A stretch of DNA of 64,000 bases from Chondrosia reniformis. Lineage: Eukaryota > Porifera > Demospongiae > Chondrillida > Chondrillidae. This document shows positions 53,610 through 64,000 of this stretch, piece by piece. Below the pieces are notes generated by a model that was not told the origin of the DNA, made no database searches, and saw nothing but the letters and a program-made list of their open reading frames with translations. The position numbers were made by a program, and so were the translations under genes. The stretch lies in the NCBI GenBank assembly GCA_947172415.1, contig OX359199.1, positions 1,142,001-1,206,000 of the forward strand. The letters run 5' to 3'. Position 1 is the first letter of the stretch; every line of letters starts with the position of its first letter.

Positions 53610-55984
53610 ATGGGACAGTTAGCAATTATAGCTGTTAGAAGTGGAGATTTAGAAATTCTCACAAACCTGTTGGACAGTGGCCTTCCTGTAATAGTGGTAG
53701 ATGAGGATGGTAATGATATACTATACAACGCAGCATACTTTGATCAGTTTAAGATATGCAAGCTTCTACTAGACAGAGGATATCCTTTATATAGGGTTAA
53801 TGCTAAAGGTCAAAGTGCATTACATGCAGCTTCTATGTGTGGTAGTGTAAAGGTAATTTCTCTACTTGTGAAGCAAGGCTTGAAAGTAAATGTGTTAGAC
53901 AATGAAGGAATGTCTCCTCTCCATTGGTCTGCTATTTTTGGTAAAACAAGTGCTGCTGTTGAGCTACTTAAATTAGGTGCTGATAAAGCTATAGTAGCTG
54001 GTTCACATGGTACTCCACTTCACCAAGCAGCTGTTTGTAGTCATTACGATACTGTAGTACTTTTACTAGAAAAGGGCTGTCCACCAGATGTATTGACAAC
54101 TGATGGTGGAAGTGTGCTCCATTTTGCTGCACAAAGAGGCAATGTTGATATTGTTAATTTGTTTTATGCTAAAGGTTTGAATGTAAATGCTGTAGATAAT
54201 GCAGGTGTGACACCTCTTCACTGTGCTTCATTGGCAATGTATATGGAAATAGTGTAGTACACTGTGCTGCAAGAAAAGGTGCTATTGATATTTTATCATA
54301 TCTTGATTCAGAAGTTGAATCCAATATTTCAATCTTAAATTTGTCCAATTATTTTGGTCAAACCCCATTAATGCATGCAGCTGTGTATAGTAGCAATGAA
54401 GTTGCAAAATGGTTGGTTCAACATGGTGCAGATGTTAACGTCAGAGACAGTGTCGGCACTTCTGTAATTGAATATGGACTGATGAATCCAAATTTTAATA
54501 TTTCAAAGTTTATTGACTATTTAAGGTCAAATGACAATGTTGTAAATCTTGCATACTCAGAGCAGATGATTTCATTTGGGTCCATATTTGGTAATCTAAG
54601 TGTATTTGATGGAAGCCCTTTTACAGATATTGTACCACTAAACTTATCTCTTGTGGTAGAAATCTATGCATCCCAGGTTGTGGAAAGTTTTTTAGCTTGG
54701 AAAGAAACCAATCTCTGTATTCCTGATGGTGGGAAACTCAATCCACTTCAAGTATCACTAGTTGCATATTTCCTTGATTTAAAAGGAAGAAAAATGTACA
54801 AAAAAGATTTCATTTTCAAGTTGCTCTCTCATCCTAAACTACATTACATGATCAATGAATACCTTCCAAACGGTATGAGAGCACTTGATCTGGCAAGATA
54901 TTTTAAGCTTTTTGACATTTCCAAAGTGATAGAAGAGAAAGATGGCAGAGAAGGCATTTGGTCAGAGATCCCTAGAGAGGACTATTTGAGGTTACAGCCT
55001 TGCATGCCCCTGCTACTGGAAGCTGACGAGAGGTTGATGAGCCTAGTTGGCAGAGGTGATGTGGGTGAGGTGGCATTGCAGCATCTTCATAGAAGAGTCT
55101 ATCAGAAGCAGCTTGGATATCCGAATGAGAGAGAAATGGTAAAGTACAAAGTGAGAGAAACAGTCCTCAACAGTAAACCAGACATGGCACAGGTTACTAG
55201 GATAGTTACTCCAAAGCTTAGTAAGGAGACACTTGAGCTGTGGATGGAAATTGGTGACATTTTAGAGATAGATAGTGAGATCTTAGATACAATAGCCAAT
55301 GAAAAAAGGCAAAATCGAATTTGCTTTCGCAAAGTAATAAGCACATGGTTAAAAGAAGGTAGAGATTTAAGGTGGTCCGTTTTGTTAGACATGTTGGGTC
55401 ATTATGAAACCGAAAAGAAAATTGTTGAAATTGTAGATTCACTTGTAAAAGAACTCTCACCTCCTTCACCAGTCAGTTGCAGGTCCTACATTTTACAGGT
55501 ATGTGAAGCATAATTGTCTAATTCTTGTGTATAGGCACTAATCATGTAATTTGTTTCCTCACAGGGTACGCATTCATATGTAGCTCTTCCAACTAGTGAT
55601 GCTGGAAGGTATGCTGAGATGATCCCGTCCAGGTGCACACTAGCTGAGGAAACTCCTCTAGTAAAGGAAGACCATCCAAATGTGGATCCACTAGATGGAA
55701 CACCAACACTGAAGCAGTTACTTAACTGTGTTGTACCAGAGGTCGCTCCTGTGTGGTATGAATTTGGAATTGAACTGGAAATTACACTTAATGCCTTAGA
55801 CTGTATTGAGGAAGACAAGAGAGGGAAAGTAGAGAGATGTTGCTTTGAAATGTTTAAATATTGGCTTTCTAAATATGAGAATTCTGGTAGTCTACCTAGG
55901 ACGTGGAGAACTATTCTTAAGGCTGTCGAGAATAGGTGTGGATTACAGCCAGCTGAAGAGATTGAAAAAAGGATTTGTACTTAG
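53610..55984 (+). pseudogene. Ankyrin-Death gene, copy 2, with collapsed ankyrin array
   Basis: Residues 1-200 are almost identical to copy 1. Then about 1.66 kb (equivalent to roughly 44340-46000, the six 297-bp units) is deleted at GGCAATGTATATGGAAAT, shifting the frame, so the first frame stops at 54255-54257 (215 residues). The downstream frame stays open from about 54236 to the splice donor at 55498 and continues in exon 2 (55565-55984). It keeps both Death domains (LWMEIGDILEID; VWYEFGIELEI). Exon 2 has also lost 81 bp (27 codons, in frame) between TGGAAG direct repeats. The copy could still yield a short ankyrin protein or, from an internal start such as 54341, an ankyrin-poor Death-pair protein, so it is not certainly dead. 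Confidence 0.85.
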
Positions 55985-56529
55985 ACTGTTAAGATTGTGT
56001 GTTCACTCTCATGCATCTCTGCTTCAGAGTTAGAGAAGAAGGATTGCCAACCATTTTCACTAAGCTAACGGAAGTAAGTCCAAATTGAGGATCTCACTAT
56101 ACAAAACTTTATATAACACTTACTACTAGTCTTATACGTACATAAATATGCGTCAGTGACCCATTTTTAGTTTCAAAGTTCTTTAATCACTGATTCATTG
56201 TTGTCATATGCGTAGTACAGTAGTAACATACAGTTATCATCACTCTGCAGGTGTGGTTACTGGAGACACTTGAATTGTCTGAATCTTGATTATACATTCA
56301 AATCACAGGACTACATTGAGTGTTCACAGTAGTAGATTGTTGGCACTCACTCACCAGCTAACTAATAAAATGTTTTATACCTTTTTAGTCTTTTTAACCC
56401 TTTCAGATATTTTGATCATTATCACTTTATCTGTTAATGTGTATTTATTGCTATTTATTGTACATATATATGATCAGATATTATTTATCATTTTAAATTG
56501 TTATAATACTAATCATAAGTCATTTCTCT

Positions 56530-57190
56530 CTATACCCCTGGGTCTTCTTCATGATCAGAGATTGAGCAATCTTGATCTTGCATGCATCTTTTTATGTGCT
56601 AGAGCCATTTTACAGAGATCTTGTTAGCTTTTCTTGACATTTTCAAATTGAAGTTGTACATAACAGATGCATATATGTATGTCAATGTGGAGCAATTTAC
56701 ATGGGAGAAATTAACAAGTCACTCAAAGCAGAGAATGAGTGAACACAAAAGAGTGATAATGAGAATGGATCTCAACAACTCCATCACTGGCAGCACATAC
56801 GTATACATACCACATTCCATAGCATAGACTGGGACAAAGCCGCGGTTCTTCATAGCGAATTCGAACAAAACAAAACAAAACAAGAAGGAAGATCAAGGAG
56901 GCAATCCACATCAAGACCACACCCTATACATGCGCATTAACTTGGACCAGGGGATGAACCTAGATGCAATTTGGGATCAATGATATCATCACAGACTAAT
57001 CATGCAACACTCTATACATCCACTAACTACCCACTCATAATAACTAAATCATTTTCCTCTTCATTAATTATTCGGCACACTTTTTTGACATTACCAACTG
57101 TCACACTGTTTTTCCATTTAATCTAGCTTGTGTACGTCCACCCTGCATTATATTGCTGATGAAGACTCTTGGTCGAAATGTACAGAATTA
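56530..57190 (+). mobile_element. Decayed Penelope-like retroelement 3' remnant, copy 2
   Basis: Duplicate of 48380-48990 carried by the segmental duplication. Endonuclease-like words (SLKAENE/RMSEHKRVIMRMDLNNS in different frames) are visible, with several disabling changes. The 3' end is better kept than in copy 1 and carries the hammerhead-like motif listed separately. Confidence 0.6.
57131..57184 (+). ncRNA. Hammerhead-ribozyme-like motif at the end of the Penelope-like remnant
   Basis: Core boxes CTGATGA (57156-57162) and GAAA (57175-57178) flank a short stem-loop (GAC..GTC, 3 bp with one extra A). Six pairs (one G-U) can form between TGTACG (57131-57136) and TGTACA (57179-57184), placing GTC at the cleavage position, as in a type III hammerhead. 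Stem I is weak (about two pairs). Penelope-like elements are known to carry hammerhead motifs. Activity is doubtful. Confidence 0.4.
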
Positions 57191-57668
57191 CCAAATTCAC
57201 ATTGCTAATGATCAAGAAATATTTACGAGTTAATTAGCTAAATATGAAAATAATCCTACCCGACAAAACTTTCGCTGCATTGGATGACTCATTTAATGGA
57301 ATAACGGATGAATTTCTCTGCAACAGCCATCTACCATGCTCTTTTAACACTTAACTCACACTTTCAGAGTTCATACCTGCCATAGTTACTCTGTGCTTTT
57401 TACTAGCTATAGCTCAATCTCATAATAAACTCAACCAATATGTATCATTTCATTGTATAAATGCATTTCAATCACACAATTAACAACTACAAGAAACGAT
57501 AATTGGCATGTACAATTTTACTCATATACGTACATACCTGCATGTTACAACGATTTACAGGCTTTGCATCTTTAATCAGTATCACTATAATATCAATATA
57601 TATTTAAAAACATCCATGCAATGTCAATAATTAAAATTGGTAATTATCTGGTGACACAAGTCCCTTCA

Positions 57669-59746
57669 TCACAGCAGTCGCCCTCTACAGTTGGGAGCTC
57701 CACACTTGCACTCTAGCTCCCTGTCCTCCACCATACCTGGCACATAGTTGTAGTCCCACGTTAGCTCAGTCATAGCCTTGACAGTCCTGAGGCATTAGTC
57801 ACATGACAATCAGGTGATCAACAAACCACAACAAATCATAGTTAATATACATCAAAAAACAGGAAAGATACAGTCGCTTGCATTAGGAATTAAACAAAGA
57901 AAATAGCTATAATTATGAGTATCAGAATTCATTGTAAGTGTATCAACTCAATTGGCAATCACATTAAGACTTACAATACTACCTTGTTAAAACAGCCTAT
58001 GAGTCTATGTGGGGAGTACTTTACACTTCAAATACTTAGTAGGGATTAGCAACATTGTGTACGTAGTTTAGCTGATTGAAGACAGACGGAAATAATTATA
58101 TAAACTGTCTCAAAGGACAGCAGCATGACCTCACATCTCAGTCGCAGCATGTAACACTGCCTCGGTCAGCCTCTGATTATTCACTTAAGATACCACTGCT
58201 CGTATACACTGTAAATGTGGCTTGTACACCTGAGGGATACAGTTAACAAGTAGATATAGGTATATGTGAGGACTTACGTTTTAGTGAACAGAGCCACCCA
58301 GGGGAACCGGAGGTCATGTGTGTCAACAAACACATTCTGAACAAACATGTTTGGTAAACAGCTATGCTACACAGTACACAAGAATATAAACAAATAGATA
58401 AAATGGCTAATTATATACGTACATACGTACAGTATAATACAAAAATCTTACTATACATATATTATATTATACACAATAGACACTGTACAAGTTTAAAGAA
58501 GCTAGCAGTAGGGATGGCAGTACTGCAACAGTAACTAGTACGTCTGGAAAAAGTAATGAAACAAGATAGTGATCATGTGATAAGGCTAACCATACAGAAG
58601 TGGCATACTAAAACGTTATAATGACTTAACCATACACATCCCTTCTACGTTTGGGTGCATAGTCTCTACTTCAACTATCATGATATGCCCAAACATAGAA
58701 GTGATGTGGTAATGTAATAATACATTGAATAAGGTGGCCATGTTTTTTGGACCATCCTACTTTGAGACATATTTGATACTAGCATAGAAGCCGCTACGAT
58801 AAAATGATAAAAATGGCATCTCTCCCGTACATAAATTTGAGACTGGACGCTCTTCTCCGCAGTGGCAAATTTCGTAAATGAAATACTTCAGGTGAGAGTT
58901 AGACTGCATTTCGTCCAGAAACGACGGAGTAATGCGGTAACAAACAAACAAACACATAAACTCTACTGAATTATATATATAGACTACACACACACAATTA
59001 ATAGAAAGTTGTAACATACTGTTGATCATTAGACAAGAACTACATGTGCCAGGTGTGTGAAGCTTACATTAAAGAATCTTGCAACATTCCCCGTCTGAGC
59101 TGCATCCATCACATATACCTGTCTATCCCCTATTAGCTCTCTCTGGTGAGAATGGTCTCCACTAAAGGACATGGGTGTTCCATTATTCGCTACAGAAGTC
59201 GTCTCTGAAGTGTTGTTGCTAGTGAGGGAGCTACTGGCAGAGTTTTTCCTCTCCTTGCCAAAGGAGACAGGTAGAGGCACTTCTGTGTCTGAGTCAGAGA
59301 AGGTAATTGCGTCCTCTTTAGTGAAGCCCTGCCTGAGTCTGCTTCCTGTTCCCCGTCTGCATCTGGTTCTGTGAGGCGTGAGACCACTGTGGTCCACCTT
59401 TACCTGGGGGGAGGCCACTTTGGTGGGTGATACCTCCTTGATCTCTTCCTTAATCTTCTTTGGCGTGAGACTGCCAAACTTGCCTGCTGTCAGGTCAAAG
59501 GACGGTAGATCAGCATCCTCTTCATCATTACTCATTTGGGAGCCACCATCTTTTGGGGTGGGCGGAGCTACAGCTACTGCACACAACAGAAGAGCTGATA
59601 CAGTCATGCATTCTATGAAACATGCTATAATTAAATAAATGGCCGATAATTAATTTCTACTCTCCTTTCAGGTTATAAAGGTCTTTGTACAGTTGTAGTG
59701 TCTTGCAATATCTTCCACATGCACACGCACTCACGCACACACGCAT

Positions 59747-59809
<63 letters not shown>

Positions 59810-62800
59810 CACATGTATATACTGTCTCAACTAGTATACTAACTAAAAATAACTAGTATACTAACTTAAAGTAACTAGTATACAACCTTTGATTATGTGG
59901 TAACCTTTTCAAATTGATTATTTTGTGCACTTTAATTACAACAATTTTAAAAAAGGTTTTCCAATGCCTTCATTCTCTTTAAACTCTTTTAGAAAGTGAA
60001 TACTGCATAACTATACCTTTCAATGGTGTAGTATCCTTCTCGGGATGGTTAGTTTCTGCACTGCTGGTTGTACTAGATTGGCGTTCCCTAATTTGTTCTC
60101 TTGTTAAAGGTCTTTCCTTCTTCAAATTCTAAGGATATGTATATACGTATTTATTATATATTATTGTCATGACATGATTACATATATAAATATACAGTGC
60201 TCCACACCTACACACCAAGAGGGGGCACTCTACCCATAATGACATTTGCAGGCTTCAAATCTTAAAAGCATGACATTAAGCCTCAACTGGCCATTTTATT
60301 TGATTGATACATAATTATTATGACAAACATAGGAAGAGTAGCCATTTTTCGCATGATGTCATTGGTACACGATAAATTATTGAATGAGAAGTTACTGCAC
60401 ATCACTCAACTTCTGCTGCCATTCAGCACAGAAAGATGCAATCTCTATGAAATTAATGTGAGCCAATTTCCAATCTATTGGCTTTCTTCCAGCTCTTAAC
60501 TAACTAAGTTACAATTTTACTCTTCTAAAAACTTTGGTACCAAAAAACAGGTTTATCTTTTGAAGGGATTATCTTTCGAATTTTAGAGCATCCAAAGACG
60601 CAGTTTTTGTAGTCTCTCTTGAGTGTCAGACGATTCGACCCCAAGGGTCTTCTTCAGTGACTGACAGGTTTGTCAGGTAAATAGGTTTTTGTTCGTTATC
60701 TTCTTGTTGGTAACTTAATTGCAACTTTATAATTGTACAAACACTCACTATATCACTCTGTTCATCAGAGTCTTGAGTTTCCACAAAGGGATTTTCCCAA
60801 GGCCCATCATGATCGGAGGAAGTGGGTGAAGAATCCAAGAGATACTGGACCACATCAAGACATGATGTCTGACTACCTTCATTGTCGCTCTCAATTATCT
60901 CCTTGTGGGTTTCCATAACCTCTGTACACATACATGAATAATCAAGATGATAATCCAACCGCAACCATTATAATTAAACAAGAAGGAAGAAACATGAAAC
61001 AATCACAAGTGGAAGAAGCATTTGCTTGGAATGGCACCTAGCACTGATTAATTAGGCTAATTAGGCTAATTAGGAGTTGAGAAGAATATTAACAAGTCAA
61101 TTTAAATTTTAAAATCTGCATAAATGTTGTTTCTGTTGAATTTAGTTTTAACAGAGAGTTTCCACATATTTTCTTTGACAAAAGCTTCTAAATAATCAAA
61201 TATTGGTTATTAGACACAATGAATATAACAGATGAAGGTTTATTGAACTTCAGCAACATGAATTGATAAATTCTGAACGTTTCGACCCTGAGGTCTTCAT
61301 CAGCAATATAAACTTTCATCTCTTATAATGATCGCAACAAGCACTCCCAATTCCTTCAATGAATTTAACGTACACTTAGATACTCCATGCATTGGAACTC
61401 ACCAACATAGTCCAGATCCACTAGATAGGCATCTGTATACTGCATAGCTCTCTATAGCAGGAGGATTTAATTAAACTAAATTTCAAATGATTAAATAGAA
61501 ATTCTACCTATCAGAGAGTTACTGTGATTATGTAATAAAGAAAGCATATTACACAATCAACTTCTCACTTCTTCTGCCTGTTTGTCTGTGAGGACCACTC
61601 CGCAGTAATGAGCTACAAAGGTTCCCTTGGGTAGGTCATCTATGCAACGGACTCCCCATCCTCTGTTGGCAGTTTTGAACACTTGCAGCCGTGGCATGGC
61701 AACTGATTGCAACACTTTATTGCTACACTCTGCTTTACAAGGACACCCGGAATTACACTCAAATATCCTACACAAGATGCCATGGTTGCAACATGTGAAC
61801 CCTAAGCAACCACAGCCTCTGAAAGGCCACTATCTCAGCACAAATTAGCCAATGAAACATAACGTAAGCTGACACTGAGCGGTATCCATTACAGTAGAGA
61901 GCATGCTACTTATACACCGTTACAGAATTAAGGGGCGATCTTAAAGTATTTCAACTTATCTTTGAGATGGTTCATCTTAGTCCGTTGAGCATCTAAAGAT
62001 CAGACTTAAAATCTATGATACAAATAGTGTCTCTAGGCACTCAAAAGACTAAAGATGGACCATCTCAAAATAAGGCTGGTGCAGTTAGAAGAAATCCCTA
62101 TCTAACTACGTAATTAAATAAACTAAAAACAGTATAGATTAGATTACTCCACATGTCTCCAGCATAATGACTGCTATTCTGGATCAACCACCTTTGTATG
62201 AGATCTCTCAAGTGTTCAGTTTTAGAAAAATGGTGTACTTACGCAGCTGTCTTATACTCTGACAGTCTTCTGTTCACGTAGCCAACTTCTGACTTCTTAA
62301 GAGGATTGATGAGGTCGTTAGCTCTGTTCCTAAACAACTCATCCCTGCTTAGCTTCACGCACTGACAGACACTCTTGTCTGCACAGTTGTCTTTACAAGT
62401 GCAGCAGGGCAGGAAGGAGGGAGATGTATCAATGATTACTTCCTTCTCTGGTCTGCGACTTGTAATATACTCTATCTCCGGGATAGGATCACTGTCAATC
62501 TCATTGACACACTGTGACAATAAAAATTATATGAATATATCCTTGTACAGACAATCATTTCTGTATATTACTGCTTGTATAGACAGACAGACAGGCAGGC
62601 GGGCAGACAGACAGACAGACAGACAGGCAGGCGGGCAGACAGAAAGACAGACAGACAGACAGACAGGCAGACAGATAGATACCTACATACACACAACATA
62701 CGTATGTAGGTACAGGCTGGGTATATATTCTTGTATACCTACAGACATTACACCTACTGAGTTTACATCATAAAAAGTCTGGTAAAAATTCCAGTGTTCA

Positions 62801-63296
62801 CCTATTTCCCTCATACAAACTCACATACTACACTTTCACACAAATTCCATTAATATAAGTATGTATTCTAATGGTACACTTACAGACAGTATACATATAC
62901 TTACGGATATAGGTACTTTTTCCAGTCCTCCAGAAATGTCCTCCTTATAATACAGAGCTGACTACAATACCAGATATATAATATATTAAGATTACACTAC
63001 TAGGCTACGTATGCATGAAAAATCTAATACACCATTTTCCTACATGCCATGCCTACTCTGTAAAAAGCCTATAGGGAACTAAATCTGAAGAGAGCTTTGG
63101 ATGAAGATACAGGTCCTGGAGACTTTTCTTTTCTATGCATATACCAGTTATAATTCAGTATGGGCGAGACTTAGAACCACACCAGTGGATGCATACGTAC
63201 GTACCTCTGGTCTTTCAGGCAAATGTAGGTTAATTTTAACTGAACTACTAAAGCAGAATAGTTCAGGAGTTAAACGATCTTCCTTTGTAACCATCA
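57669..63296 (-). CDS. SETDB1: SETDB1 histone H3K9 methyltransferase, C-terminal two thirds, ten exons seen
   Basis: Exons in transcript order: 63296-63205, 62961-62905, 62511-62243, 61818-61569, 61451-61403, 60921-60749, 60128-60017, 59576-59068, 58366-58278, 57786-57669. All phases agree, giving about 572 residues; the 5' exons (Tudor, start of MBD) lie beyond the window. Order: end of MBD ([14 protein letters not shown]), pre-SET ([54 protein letters not shown]), SET first half ([20 protein letters not shown]), an insert of about 245 acidic residues, SET second half ([32 protein letters not shown]) and post-SET ([13 protein letters not shown]). The split SET domain is diagnostic of SETDB1. 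NHSC and DYNY supply the SAM/catalytic pocket. It trimethylates H3K9 for heterochromatin and transposon silencing. Confidence 0.95.
58508..58735. mobile_element. Fold-back MITE-like element, family C, copy 2
   Basis: Shares with 8083-8400 the words TCTGGAAAAAGTAATGAAAC, AAGATAGTG, TGACTTAACCAT and GTTTGGGTGCA in the same order. It lies in a SETDB1 intron (between exons 59576-59068 and 58366-58278). Confidence 0.7.
59720..59812. repeat. (GCAC)n microsatellite in SETDB1 intron
   Basis: About 20 uninterrupted GCAC copies preceded by imperfect CACGCA units. Confidence 0.97.
60540..60690. mobile_element. Family A element, internal fragment
   Basis: Contains TTATCTTTTGAAGGGATTAT, TTTTAGAGCATCCAAAGACG and, on minus, CACTGAAGAAGACCCTTGGG then GTCGAA. 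Partial copy without both termini. It lies just downstream of the SETDB1 exon 60921-60749. Confidence 0.65.
61255..61310 (-). repeat. Hammerhead-like box of repeat family
   Basis: Minus strand reads GCTGATGAAGACCTCAGGGT followed by CGAAACGTT: CTGATGA and GAAA around a 4-bp GACC/GGTC stem. No matching stem III partner was found nearby, so only the core resembles a hammerhead. Confidence 0.45.
61940..62100. mobile_element. Family A element, right part
   Basis: Has TTATCTTTGAGATGGTTCAT / ATGGACCATCTCAAAATAAG as fold-back arms, GTGTCTCTAGGCACTC, and the terminus GCAGTTAGAAGAAATCCCTA. It lies in the SETDB1 intron between exons 62511-62243 and 61818-61569. Confidence 0.7.
62580..62690. repeat. (GACA/GGCA)n microsatellite in SETDB1 intron
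   Basis: Runs of GACA interspersed with GGCAGGCGGGCA, in two similar blocks, so a higher-order duplication is present. Confidence 0.95.
63017..63130 (+). mobile_element. Dispersed repeat family B, copy 5
   Basis: AAAATCTAATACACCATTTT, CCTACATGCCATGCCTACTC, GCCTATAGGGAAC and AGAGCTTTGGATGAAGATAC in order. In a SETDB1 intron. Confidence 0.8.
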
Positions 63297-64000
63297 CTAG
63301 TGAGAAGAAAAACAAGAAAAGCTCTTAAAAAGAGCATTCCCTACTCTGAGTAGTACCTGGATCTAATGAACAGCACATGACAGCAAATGACAGCTTATAC
63401 ACAGTACATACATATGAAGTAAGGGAGTTCATTGCACTAAGCAAAAGGCTATGTGACGGGCTAGGCTTTCATATGCAGCTCCTACGTTGTTTGCATTTTG
63501 CGATTTGGTGTTACAGAAGATATACATTTATGTACTGTACGTGTAATATTTGTTCATATGCAATTATTATATATACTGTAATTCGGGAAATTTTCTCTGT
63601 TAAAATATTTTCATGGCGAGAAAGTTTCACTCATTCATTGGTTTGTCAGAAGCAAGAAGTGCAGTTGACTTAGACCATGAAGATATTTCAACACAAAATT
63701 TATCACATGCCCGCATTATGGTATGTTAATTTTACAAATGGTGGAATTCAGAAAACTAAGATTTTCTACCCTTCTTTATAATTTTGATGATATCTAAGGG
63801 TCACAAATTGTTAAGATTACAACTTATTTGTAATTCAAACGTAGTTTTATTAACTTAAATGACTTGCTTCATACAGTACATATGTACATATATAGGCTCT
63901 TATGCAATCAAAGCATTATACATTGCTTACAGTATGACAAAACTTCAGAATGGTTGCGCAACCGTATCCTGCATGGAGCAATGTAATAAACATGACCTAA
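63297..64000. other. SETDB1 intron/upstream region, no exon recognised
   Basis: Presumably intron between the last visible SETDB1 exon and 5' exons outside the window. A stretch at 63585-63720 (GGGAAATTTTCTCTGTTAAA, ATGGCGAGAAAGTTTC) looks like repeat sequence. No convincing exon on either strand. Confidence 0.45.

Noticed and set aside
63377-63673. 98-codon plus-strand frame next to SETDB1
   Set aside because: Low-complexity Tyr/Cys/Ile composition typical of translated AT-rich DNA, and it overlaps repeat-like sequence.

Overview
The window looks like animal nuclear DNA, most likely from a demosponge. It is AT-rich and compact. Genes have short GT-AG introns and lie a few hundred bases to a few kilobases apart. 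The gene set is metazoan: class C GPCR, Rh glycoproteins, protrudin and SETDB1. The giant beta-helix/7TM protein and the ankyrin-Death protein are of kinds familiar from sponge gene sets. Sponge is an inference from content; no species can be named from the sequence alone.

Layout. 1-5.1 kb holds the 3' end of an mGluR-like receptor, a two-exon centrin-like gene divergent from GID8/TWA1, and a five-exon small membrane protein. 5.1-9.6 kb has no recognisable gene; it contains a GC-rich segment and short repeats. 9.65-13.8 kb is one intronless gene for a secreted-type beta-helix ectodomain joined to a multi-pass membrane region. 14.1-19.2 kb is a nine-exon protrudin (ZFYVE27) gene whose introns hold several inverted-repeat elements and minisatellites. 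20.5-26.5 kb and 37.4-41.2 kb are two nine-exon Rh ammonia-channel genes in direct orientation. Between them lie an intronless secreted Cys-rich gene (27.4-28.3 kb) and a repeat block (29.8-37.1 kb). That block contains a tandemly doubled unit of about 2.8-3.8 kb, each copy with a 19-bp satellite, and a tRNA-derived SINE in only one copy.

41.9-63.3 kb is the most structured part. An ancestral order DNAJC28 (-) / ankyrin-Death gene (+) / SETDB1 (-) has been tandemly duplicated with one breakpoint inside DNAJC28 and the other inside SETDB1. Intact DNAJC28 survives at the left edge and intact SETDB1 at the right edge. The middle holds a truncated SETDB1 3' end joined to a truncated DNAJC28. The two ankyrin-Death copies differ by loss of the ankyrin array in the second. 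A nearly perfect palindrome of about 0.9 kb and other sequence occupy the space between the two units.

The genes do not form an operon. Functional themes are ammonia/CO2 transport (two Rh genes), ER-endosome membrane shaping (protrudin), GID/CTLH ubiquitin ligase (GID8), centriole (centrin), H3K9 methylation (SETDB1) and a Death-fold protein of possible immune or apoptotic role. No CRISPR array, rRNA or canonical tRNA gene was seen. The most unusual items are the duplication with reciprocal gene truncations, the homogenised 297-bp ankyrin units and their collapse, mosaic conversion between the Rh genes, the large palindrome, and a hammerhead-like motif at the end of a decayed Penelope-like remnant.
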